Source: Aureobasidium sp. EXF-3400
Taxonomy: Eukaryota > Ascomycota > Dothideomycetes > Dothideales > Saccotheciaceae
Assembly (NCBI GenBank): GCA_024195585.1
Contig: SWBL01000137.1
Span: 1-64,000, forward strand
Reading direction: 5' to 3'
DNA: 64,000 nt
The translations under genes were made by a program, and so were the position numbers. Below, in pieces: positions 56,101-64,000 of this stretch. Numbering within the stretch: the stretch's first letter is position 1; every line of letters begins with the position of its first letter. Below the pieces are notes generated by a model, which made no database searches, had not been told where the DNA came from, and worked only from the letters and a program-made list of their open reading frames with translations.

Positions 56101-57402
56101 ACCTTAGATTTTGGTGTTGTTTGCATTTCAGCGATAGGTCCTCGGAGTTGGTGTTTAGTTAGTATTTAATGCAAATTCCATGGCTCTGGCAACCTTCTAT
56201 TTTTAAAGACCAGATGTGAAAATAATTCGATTGTGCGTTGCATGGTCTCTCGTGTTGCAAAAGTGGAGTCCCGTGGCCGGACAAACAGTGCAGGTTGGAT
56301 GTCGCCATACATATCATCTCGCCAAGTATATCATGACTTTCAACTGTCGGTTGTTTGGGCCGTTTTCGGGTATGCGCTTGTGTCCGAAAGACGAGGAGGC
56401 TCGAGCTCGTTGCTTAGTGGACATCCTAGATGCCTAGACACGCTGCAACTTGTTGAAAAGTATTGCATGCGTGTGTTTGTCTCATCCGCATTCATCGCTC
56501 TGGTAGAGCCCCGACATGTTGAGAAGAAGGCAGAACCGCGAACGAAGATCAGACGGTGGCAGGGCACAGCGAGTTGGCAATTGGCATGGCCAGACTTGGC
56601 TAGTGCAAATTTAAGCATGACGCCTACAAATTTTGTGGTAGCTAATCCGCGCGCCGAAGTTCTTCCAATACATGTCAGCGAATAGAGATCGTATGGTGCA
56701 ACCAAAACATCAAATACGAGTCGATCTTGTGGAATTATGGAAGGCCTCGGCGGTGCGGCTTGATACTCTTTTCTGGTTATGGAGCAGCAGGTGAGCTTAT
56801 TGCATGTTAACCAAGTGCGCAAGTTGAAAATGCAGCAAATGGAGAGCCAGACCCCTTCTGCCGAGCCGTATCGACGAGTGCAAAGGTTTCGATCCCCATG
56901 CTCGATCGCGAAGTACTTAGACGCAGTCAGTGGCGGGCCAATGACCGGTAAAATCGAATAGGTAGGTGGCCTGTTTGGTCGATAGCGCCAACAATCGAGT
57001 CGTTTTGCCCACTCGACTCGTGCATGTCATGAAGGCCCTGGTCGCCTTCGCCGCCGCTTCCCGGATACCCTGACTGTTTGAAGCATTCGACCATGTCATC
57101 TCGTGCTTGCGTCCTACTTTCTTGTATCTCCCCTCTCGCTGGTCTCATTCGCTAAGAAATCTTTGTTCATCGCACAACCATCGACAGCGTGCGCAAGTAA
57201 CCAGATCTTTGACAATCTCCAGGTTCGATACGTCTCTTGGACAAGTACCGAAGTGGTCTCGACGTCATTCGGCAGCAAAGACCCTGGGAGATATTCGACG
57301 TACATAGCCAAAGTCCGACGCACCTCGACTCGGCACGCGAACAGCTGAGACTTGCAACACGCTGTGCTAGATGGAAATACAGCTTGTTGGCACACACAGC
57401 AC
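56101..57402. other. Intergenic, no gene supported
   Basis: This 1.3-kb stretch holds several open frames of 60-160 codons on both strands that overlap and show no domain. The segment from about 57.1 kb is probably the leader of the RING/LON gene and could contain an unrecognised first exon. Confidence 0.45.
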
Positions 57403-59058
57403 ATGAACTTGCTGGACGAAACTATCAGGCTCTCGTCTATCCGCGACGGCGAGGCCCGATCGTCAGGCTTCATGGATATCGATGACTTTGTCTCGGACAA
57501 GCAGCAAGCGTCTGCCTTGACTGCTCACCAGGATGCCCGCGCCCTCATTCGCCTGATTCAGTGTCCGCAGTGTTCCAAGCCCTACACCGCCCCCATCACC
57601 CTTCCCTGCGGCAACTCGCTATGTCGCACGTGTCTCCCTCAAACCTACCGCCGTGAAGGCGTGTCATACCCCGATACTCCTGGAAGACAACGCGGCTTCG
57701 TTTGCCCTTACGATGACTGTACCGAAGAGCATGTCCTCGCAGACTGCAGCATCGACGTTACCCTGTCAAAACTCATGGAAGCCATCGCTGAACTCGTCCG
57801 ACGACACATTGAATCAGCTGGCAGCAGAGAAACATACATGGAAGAGATATTGAAACAAGACGAGGTTATGGGTCCTATAACAACCGTGGATCTGGACAAG
57901 GACAGCCCCCGATGCTGGACCATGCCTGGAGCCCGTTTGGTCGCTACATACAATCTTGCTGGTAGCGGCATTCTCAAATACAAGACCGAGGTCACCTACA
58001 CAGACTTGCCTGAAACAGGCGAAGCTGCACAAAAGACGGATCAAGAGTTGCTGGTCCAACTGCTTGACACAGCGCAGAAAGAGGTTGACTGCCAGGTCTG
58101 CTACAACATCATGTTTGATCCTGTCACAACAGCCTGCGGCCATACACTTTGCCGCAAATGTCTGGCTCGCACTCTCGATCACTCGACCCACTGTCCCGTC
58201 TGTCGCCGCTCCGTCATCACTCCGCCCTCGCTACTCAAATACCCGAGCAACAAGACTTTGGTTAGCCTTCTGGAAGGCCTCGTTCCGGACATGGTCTCTG
58301 CTCGAGCTGAAGCTGCCGCGCTAGAAGATGCCATCGCTACTTCGGATTTCGAGACTCCTTTGTTCGTCTGCACACTTGGTTTCCCCGGTTGTCCAACCTT
58401 CTTGCGCGTCTTCGAGCCAAGATACCGACTCATGATCAGACGTGCTATGGAAGGAAACCGACAATTTGGTATGGTCACGTACAACCGGCATGGCTTGCCT
58501 CAGGAAGGACTGGGCAACTCGCAATTCCTTGCATATGGTGTCATGCTCTACATTGAGAATGTACAAATGCTGCCAGACGGTCAGAGCATCGTCGAAACCA
58601 AGGGCATGTATCGTTTCCGTGTGAAACAGCACGGCACCTTGGATGGCTACACAGTGGGCAGAGTTGAACGCGTCGAAGACGTTTCCCTCCAGGAAGAAGA
58701 GCGCCTAGAAGCCGAAGAAACCTCGCTTCCTCCTGCCGCTGAAAATGACCTTGAAGGTCAAGTGAACCGCATGTCGACTCGCGAACTTCTCATGCTCGGA
58801 CTTGACTTCATCCTTGTCATGCAAGGTCGAAGCGCACACTGGCTGCACCAACGCATCTTAGAAGCCTATGGCGGCCCGCCGGACGACGCCGCTCTTTTCC
58901 CATTCTGGTTTGCCAGCATCCTTCCCATCAGTGAGGACTGGAAGTATCAGCTGATGCAGACTACAAGCGTAAGATCCAGACTCAAGATTACTGCTCTTTG
59001 GGTCAGACACATGCAGGCACAGCGATGGTACCAAAGCAATGCATGCACAGTCTTATGA
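57403..59058 (+). CDS. RING-finger / LON substrate-binding-domain protein (LONRF-like)
   Basis: The protein is 551 aa from the ATG at 57403, single exon. A first RING-like motif starts at residue 54 (CPQC, TLPCGNSLCRTCLP). A canonical C3HC4 RING lies at about 230-270 (CQVCYNIMFDPVTTACGHTL, CRKCLARTL, HCPVCRRS). The LON N-terminal-type domain fills about 305-545: PLFVCTLGFPGCPTFLRVFE, PRYRLMIRRAMEG, QFGMVTYNRHG, IVETKGMYRFRV and ILPISEDWKYQLMQTTSVRS. This is the architecture of LONRF E3 ubiquitin ligases. The ligase activity is likely and the substrates are unknown. The frame is open 51 nt further upstream but without an ATG, so an additional 5' exon cannot be excluded. Confidence 0.9.
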   Translation: MNLLDETIRLSSIRDGEARSSGFMDIDDFVSDKQQASALTAHQDARALIRLIQCPQCSKPYTAPITLPCGNSLCRTCLPQTYRREGVSYPDTPGRQRGFVCPYDDCTEEHVLADCSIDVTLSKLMEAIAELVRRHIESAGSRETYMEEILKQDEVMGPITTVDLDKDSPRCWTMPGARLVATYNLAGSGILKYKTEVTYTDLPETGEAAQKTDQELLVQLLDTAQKEVDCQVCYNIMFDPVTTACGHTLCRKCLARTLDHSTHCPVCRRSVITPPSLLKYPSNKTLVSLLEGLVPDMVSARAEAAALEDAIATSDFETPLFVCTLGFPGCPTFLRVFEPRYRLMIRRAMEGNRQFGMVTYNRHGLPQEGLGNSQFLAYGVMLYIENVQMLPDGQSIVETKGMYRFRVKQHGTLDGYTVGRVERVEDVSLQEEERLEAEETSLPPAAENDLEGQVNRMSTRELLMLGLDFILVMQGRSAHWLHQRILEAYGGPPDDAALFPFWFASILPISEDWKYQLMQTTSVRSRLKITALWVRHMQAQRWYQSNACTVL

Positions 59059-59924
59059 CTGATCACACATCTCGCGCTGCGTTTTGGAGCTCCCATCTTC
59101 ATCATTCTCGTTGCGGTTCGAAACTTTGTACGTGATGCTTGAACGGACTCTTCATCCCACAGAAAATGATTTCAATGGCTCATCCTGCTGAGCATTCTTC
59201 TTTCTTCATTCATTTCGGTTCTTTTGTACAAATTCTCTGGCCTGGCTTTTTTCTCTTTTTCTCCTTTTTGCTTTCTTTCATAGCGGCTGCCATATATCCA
59301 GAGCTATTAGGCTCACCACCCGCCAGGCGTCAAGGGCAAGATATATAGGACAATGAATGCCTCTGTTTTCTCGTGTCAAGCTTGCTTCAGTCGTGAAGAA
59401 AGGAGCGGAACCATGTGTTCACTGAATCAAATTTGGCAAGTGTCGGAGGTATGTCAATTGTTGTCTATTTTTCACGAACTCTGTTCTTCTTCACTCGTGA
59501 CTGTGTGTGCATTTGAGAAGCAGTCGTCGCCAGGGGGGTAGCATAGGAAAGTCAGTGAGGCCAAGCGGAACTTGTCGATGAGCTTGACCGTGCCTTCCAT
59601 TGGAAGTCGCGAGACAAACACCTTCCTCACAAAACTTTCCACCCATCACTTTTCAGCTTCCTCACTCCTTCTCCGTCTCGCAAACCTCTTTATCCAACCG
59701 TACTATAACACTGCTTCAACCTCATCGAACTGTCTCCACATCCTCTTCGACGTGCCACATCACACATCCTATCTTCGATATCACACCATTGGGCGTTGCC
59801 AACTCTTCTCAGTCGTGTGCATACTCTTCAAGAACTTCATCTTCGCCGACAACCGAGATACAGGACAGACGGAATTTCATCTACGCAATCAACAAAGATC
59901 TAAGCCCATCACAGGACCGCTACC
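59059..59924. other. Intergenic region upstream of the F-box-like gene
   Basis: This 866-bp plus-strand intergenic stretch shows short frames only. The part from about 59.58 kb is pyrimidine- and C/T-rich and is probably a long promoter or leader for the gene at 59925. Confidence 0.45.
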
Positions 59925-61136
59925 ATGGATCTCCCAACTTCCTTCTCTTCCCTGCCACCTGAACTGGTCTCCAAGATCTGCCATGACTCTGTCCTTAGGA
60001 AGAAAGATCTCATCGCTCTCCGCTTCACCAGCAAATCTCAAGGCATCCATCTCTCTGCTTCCAAGGAGTTCGCCAGACGATACTTCAAGAACATCCGTCT
60101 CGTTTACACACGCCACAGTTTGCAATGGTTCGTAGAGATTTGCAAGCATGCTATTTTTAGCTCTGCAGTACGGATGATTCAACTCTCTTATGCTCGATTT
60201 CTGCCTAGGTATTTTATGGCAGAATTCAGGCGCCTGCTCGATGGTTCCTATGGTGGAAGTGTATCGAAACAACGCCATGACGTCCAGAAAGACATACGAC
60301 TACTCGCCGGCCGTTACGACGAAGAAGAAGATCTTCGAAAATCTGGCGCCGCCAAAGATCTTCTTGCCGCAGCTTTTACCAAACTTTCTCATTGGCATCA
60401 TCCTCTGGAACTCCGTGTGTCATCAGACGAGTCTGGCGCATTTGGCCAAACCCGAATCTATAGCCCCGACAACCCAGGCACCAGTTCACATTGGGAATGT
60501 GATATACTTGGCACGGTAGCACTTCTCTTCCAGGCTGCCACCTTGAGCAGATGCGTTGTGCCAAGGCTCCAGATCCAGGGCGCTGTCTGGAACAACTTGG
60601 TCGATAGCTCGGCTCATTCACTTAACGCGCTGGCCCAGCTTCCCGAGCTTGAGCTGAATATATGGTCCTCGGAAAAGGTGGTCATCGCACATCTTGCAGG
60701 CGTCGAAGTCGTGGTGGCCAAGCTGCTTAACAACGCAGCTGGCCTGAAGACTTTGAGTCTCGGATCCAGTCATGTCGACCGTCACCATACCTATCTTCCC
60801 AGAATCTTTTCAACTATATCGACCATGAGACTCGAAAATCTCGACCTAGAATATATCGATCTCGACTGGTTCAAGCCCTTCGAGAACCGAATGAAGTCTT
60901 TGCGTCGGTTAGACTTAGACGGATGCAGGATCAATGGAAGCTTGAAGCACACATTGCTTTCTATCCAGGAAAACCTTCCCCGACTGGAGTATTGCCGGTT
61001 GCCCGCCTTCTGTAGACCTTGGATGCGCAAAGCATCTTATGAATACAATGGTATCGAAGAAGTCAAGGCCGGCATCAACGAGCTGATACAGCTGGAGTCA
61101 GACTATATCGATAATCCGGTATGGACCATGGACTGA
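59925..61136 (+). CDS. F-box-like protein
   Basis: A 403-aa single-exon protein. The N-terminus has an F-box-like pattern: TSFSSLPPELVSKICHDSVL, then KKDLIALRFTSKSQG. Leu/Pro at the start of the box and the alternating helical hydrophobics fit. The rest carries loosely leucine-rich stretches (LNALAQLPELELNIWSSEK, NAAGLKTLSLGSS, MRLENLDLEYIDLDWF and LRRLDLDGCRINGSLKHTL) like the LRR-type substrate arms of fungal F-box proteins. It would connect a target to an SCF ubiquitin ligase through Skp1. The target is unknown. Fungi carry many such weakly conserved genes. The ATG at 59925 is immediately before the box (MDLPTSFSSL). Confidence 0.75.
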   Translation: MDLPTSFSSLPPELVSKICHDSVLRKKDLIALRFTSKSQGIHLSASKEFARRYFKNIRLVYTRHSLQWFVEICKHAIFSSAVRMIQLSYARFLPRYFMAEFRRLLDGSYGGSVSKQRHDVQKDIRLLAGRYDEEEDLRKSGAAKDLLAAAFTKLSHWHHPLELRVSSDESGAFGQTRIYSPDNPGTSSHWECDILGTVALLFQAATLSRCVVPRLQIQGAVWNNLVDSSAHSLNALAQLPELELNIWSSEKVVIAHLAGVEVVVAKLLNNAAGLKTLSLGSSHVDRHHTYLPRIFSTISTMRLENLDLEYIDLDWFKPFENRMKSLRRLDLDGCRINGSLKHTLLSIQENLPRLEYCRLPAFCRPWMRKASYEYNGIEEVKAGINELIQLESDYIDNPVWTMD

Positions 61137-61476
61137 AATAGCGAAGGAGACCGAGAGCAAAGAAACAAGCAGAATGAATGCCACTGCAAGGCTTGAAACC
61201 AGAAACTATATAGAGCGGGAGCGGGAATGGTTCTGCTGGACTCTGCTTGACCAACAGGGGACAGACGAAGAAACGAGCATGCACTTTAGCGACAGTTTCG
61301 GCCGGGCGTTCACGATTTTGCAAGGCAGCATCTGTATCTAGCACTATCCAGTTCAATCTTGCATAGCAGAATCTGAGAAGTTATCCGTGCTACCATAGCT
61401 AAACAGCGGGCGAGCAGTGCAGTGTGATATTGCAACATGAGTTTTGTATATGTGTATCAGGACCTGAAATGATGGT
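61137..61476. other. Convergent intergenic region
   Basis: These 340 bp lie between the stop codons of the F-box-like gene (+) and EMC10 (-). They presumably hold two 3' UTRs. Nothing else is seen. Confidence 0.4.
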
Positions 61477-62098
61477 TTACTTTCCATCACCACCACCCAT
61501 GACGACCTGGACCAGTAGGAATAAGCCGATGGCCCACCAGTACCTGTATGACGTTAGCAGACTGTTTTACAGGCAAGTATACTCAGGGAACTGACTTTTG
61601 CAAAAAGGACTTCTCGGGCTCTTTGGCCTCGGGCTCGCCTTGCTGGTTCACGACGATCGGCTTGTCAAAGGCCACTTGAGGACCCTGTTGCAGCGGCACA
61701 ATCTCGACAGCAAGCGAACCGTCTGTAGACTTTCCAGGTGTGGTGCTGAAACCAACATGCCACACGTCTCCGGTCGAGTCGACGTACAGGCGCAATGCGG
61801 GCTTCTTTGTGGTATCGAAATTGGCTCCGGAGGTGGATACACCAACCCAATCACCGGCGCGGTGAACGCCTACTCTTACGATCTCATCTGACGTAACTGC
61901 CGGGGCGGTATATGAGTCTACGGTGGCATCGAGGGCGGGCCAGGAGTAGGAGACTTTGGCGAGGGAAAGAGGTGATGATGCTGTTGAGGGCCAGGCGAAG
62001 ACATCGACGGTACGGAGGGAGTCTGTAGTAGCTGCGGCGATGGCAGAAGTGGCGCACAGCAGGGCTGCTAGCAGGTTGGTTGCTCCCGTGAGACGCAT
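61477..62098 (-). CDS. EMC10: ER membrane protein complex subunit 10
   Basis: Two exons, 62098-61596 and 61543-61477, with a 52-nt intron (GTCAGT...CAG, phase 2) give 189 aa. A signal peptide (MRLTGATNLLAALLCATSAI) is followed by a lumenal beta-rich domain with EMC10-like features: SWPALDATVDSYTAP, DEIVRVGVHRAGDWVGVSTS, LRLYVDSTGDVWHVGFST, VEIVPLQQGPQVAFDKPIVV. The second exon supplies the single C-terminal membrane segment (YWWAIGLFLLVQVVM) and a Gly-rich tail. EMC10 is a lumenal/membrane subunit of the complex that inserts membrane proteins into the ER. An in-frame open stretch upstream has no family match, and the ATG at 62098 precedes the signal peptide exactly. Confidence 0.88.
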
Positions 62099-62791
62099 GT
62101 TGTTTTCTTGATATCGTGTCTGGGTCAAGGTATTGATGCGGCTTGCATGTCCGACTTGGAGCTTCAATGCCAAGAAGCTCGGGGGAAGGTTTCCCGAGAC
62201 AGTCTGGACCCTGACTTTATATCCACACGTCACTTTTTGCTTGGTCGAACGAATGGGGAACGCGTTCTTCAGCCATTGTTGTCCGACGCCGCTGAGAGCT
62301 GCATACTGTAGCTGTTGTTGATCAATATCTTGTTGAGACGAATAGATGTCTCTCCTGAGGCCATTCTCTAGTATGGTGACACAATGTTCCGAGATCCTAC
62401 AAGAGTCTATGGGAGCTAGCTGCTTGTCTCCAATTGAACCGGCGAGAGAGCTGCATTTATCCATGCGTGTGCAGATTCTCGACCAAAAGATCCGGCGGTA
62501 AGCACAAGCTTCCCCGTGTCTCCTCGTTGATCTCCACTTCAGCGTCATCAAGATCGACATCCCCCGAGCTCCCCAGAGATAAGTGACACGCCTTCGAGGC
62601 TCTTCACTTTTATCCTTTCAAAAGTGCTGATCTGTTTCTTTCACTTGTTCCTCAACATACCTCCTCTCTCTTGCACTCAATTGGCATCCAGTCCAGTCAT
62701 TAGAGATATCTACAGCTCAATTCATAACTTTTCTTTCCCCAATCCAACTCTCAACACTACTTGATCTTTGACCGAAGCAACCACATTCAGC
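62099..62791. other. Divergent intergenic region EMC10 / FGGY kinase
   Basis: This 693-bp head-to-head interval contains two promoters. Pyrimidine-rich stretches lie just before the kinase ATG (about 62640-62760). No gene is supported. Confidence 0.45.
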
Positions 62792-64000
62792 ATGTCTTCG
62801 CTTCCCTTCCGCCAGCCTTACAGGCAGGCTTCTCGTCAGCAGTCGAGACAGATGTCTGTTGACCCTCACAACGAGCTTCACACAATCCAGGACCACTACA
62901 TTGGCATTGATGTCGGTACCGGTAGTGCCCGCGCCTGTATTATGAACGACAAGGGTGACATTGTCGGTCTTGCCAGTGAGAACATTGGTCTCTGGCAGCC
63001 CGAGACTGGTTACTACGTACGTCTTCTGCAAATTCAATGAATGAATCTGTGCTCACACTCCACCAGGAACAATCCACCACAGACATCTGGAGATGCATCT
63101 GTAACTCGGTACAGCGTGCCATGAACCAACACGGTATCGAAGGCTCCACCATCCGCGGTATCGGTTTCGATGCCACTTGTTCGCTCACCGTCTTCTCTAA
63201 CGATACCGACGAGCCCATCTCCGTCACTGGTCCCAAGTTCGACAACGCCGATGGCAACGACCGCAACGTCATTCTATGGCTCGACCACAGACCAGTCGAA
63301 GAGACTGACAAGATCAACGCTACAGACCACAACCTGCTCCGCTACGTCGGTGGCAAGATGAGCATTGAGATGGAGATGCCCAAGGTTCTGTGGCTCAAGA
63401 ACCACATGCCCAAGGAGCTGTTCGACCGCTGCAGATTCTACGACTTGACTGATGCCCTTACTCACATTGCCACCGGCAACGACGACCGCAGCTTCTGCAG
63501 TGTTGTCTGCAAGCAAGGCTTCGTCCCAGTCGGTGTCGACGGCAGTGTCAAGGGTTGGCAGGAAGACTTCCTCAAGGAAATTGGTCTTGAGGATCTGTGC
63601 GAAGACAACTTCAAGCGCCTGGGAGGTGTAGACGGGGTGGTAATTACCTGAACTTAACTGTTTCGTTCGTGCAAATGCTAACCCAATTCGCAGAGCGGAA
63701 AGTACCACACTGCTGGTGACAAGATCGGCACTCTTTGCGAAAAGGCTGCCGCCGACCTCGGTCTGCCTCCTGGTATTGCCGTCGGTGCTGGTGTCATTGA
63801 TGCCTACGCTGGTTGGATCGGTACCGTCGGAGCCAAGGTTCGCCTGCCCAACTCGAACCTCCACTCCGGTGCCGACAAGAACGACGTTTCGCAAGCCTTT
63901 ACTCGTCTGGCCGCTGTTGCCGGAACTTCGACCTGCCATTTGGCCATGTCTGAGAAGCCCGTCTTCGTCGACGGTGTCTGGGGACCATACCGCGATGTGC
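62792..64000 (+). CDS. FGGY-family carbohydrate kinase (ribulokinase-like), 3' end outside window
   Basis: This is a partial gene. Exons are 62792-63016, 63067-63639 and 63694 to beyond 64000, with introns of 50 nt (GTACGT...CAG) and 54 nt (GTAATT...CAG). The start is a Gln/Arg/Ser-rich leader (about 30 aa), then the FGGY nucleotide-binding start YIGIDVGTGSARACIMNDKG. IRGIGFDATCSLTVF, NVILWLDHRPVEETDKINA, LRYVGGKMSIEMEMPKVLWL and FYDLTDALTHIATGNDDRS follow in the order of the D-ribulose/ribitol kinase branch. PGIAVGAGVIDAYAGWIGTV continues the sugar site. It phosphorylates a ketopentose or polyol in the cytosol. The C-terminal half with the ATP-binding Gly motifs lies outside the window. The ATG at 62792 is the first in frame. 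Confidence 0.9.

Noticed and set aside
56877..56910. tRNA-like B box (GGTTTCGATCCCC)
   Set aside because: No matching A box, acceptor stem or anticodon arm can be drawn around it.
1..64000. CRISPR arrays, bacterial operons, transposons or RIP-mutated repeats
   Set aside because: The window has eukaryotic gene structure throughout; I saw no regular spaced repeats, transposase or reverse-transcriptase frames, or strongly AT-rich stop-ridden repeats.

Overview
This 64 kb window reads as nuclear DNA of a filamentous ascomycete (Pezizomycotina). Genes are dense on both strands. Most have zero to four introns, and most of those are 42-75 nt with GTRNGT donors and YAG acceptors. Gene content is typical of the group: DOP1, an Argonaute, RNA14, UNC-50/GMH1, a long mitochondrial IF-2, DPM3, EMC10, and a transcription factor carrying both C2H2 and Zn2Cys6 fingers. 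A Dothideomycete is my guess from gene content and style, not something the sequence proves. Intron borders were placed by eye, using splice consensus, frame continuity and family alignment from memory.

Left part (0-38 kb), mostly housekeeping: DOP1/Dopey (763-6325, -), a TLDc/OXR1-like protein (6770-7888, +), a secreted Ser/Lys-rich protein (9016-11369, +), a small predicted mitochondrial membrane protein (11686-12233, +), an unresolved repeat-rich stretch (12.8-14.76 kb), an Argonaute (14757-17534, -) with a spliced 5' leader, RNA14 (19714-22751, -), UNC-50 (+), mitochondrial IF-2 (-), a PDAP1/PP28-like protein (-), tRNA-Gly(GCC) (-), a haloacid dehalogenase (-), an unknown disordered protein (+), DPM3 (-) divergent from an armadillo SmgGDS-like protein (+), and a GFA-domain protein (+).

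Middle part (38-56 kb): an apparent catabolic gene cluster. A dual zinc-finger regulator sits at its left edge. After it come a CocE/NonD-type hydrolase, a class III (LigB/DODA-like) ring-opening dioxygenase, a small unknown protein, a cupin, an aldehyde-dehydrogenase-fold protein that has lost its catalytic residues, a thioredoxin-like protein, an MFS transporter, a fumarylacetoacetase-family hydrolase, and a fusion of an FAD monooxygenase with an acetoacetate-decarboxylase-like domain. Several genes are paired head to head. The enzymology (hydroxylation, ring opening, beta-diketone hydrolysis, beta-keto decarboxylation, ester or amide hydrolysis, uptake or export) fits breakdown of an aromatic or related cyclic compound. 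The substrate cannot be read from the sequence.

Right part (56-64 kb): a RING/LON-substrate-binding-domain protein, an F-box-like protein, EMC10, and the 5' part of an FGGY-family carbohydrate kinase that runs off the window.

The items I would look at first are the catabolic cluster with its monooxygenase-decarboxylase fusion, the pseudo-ALDH inside it, a likely GC-AG intron at the start of IF-2, and the degenerate tandem-repeat locus next to the Argonaute gene.
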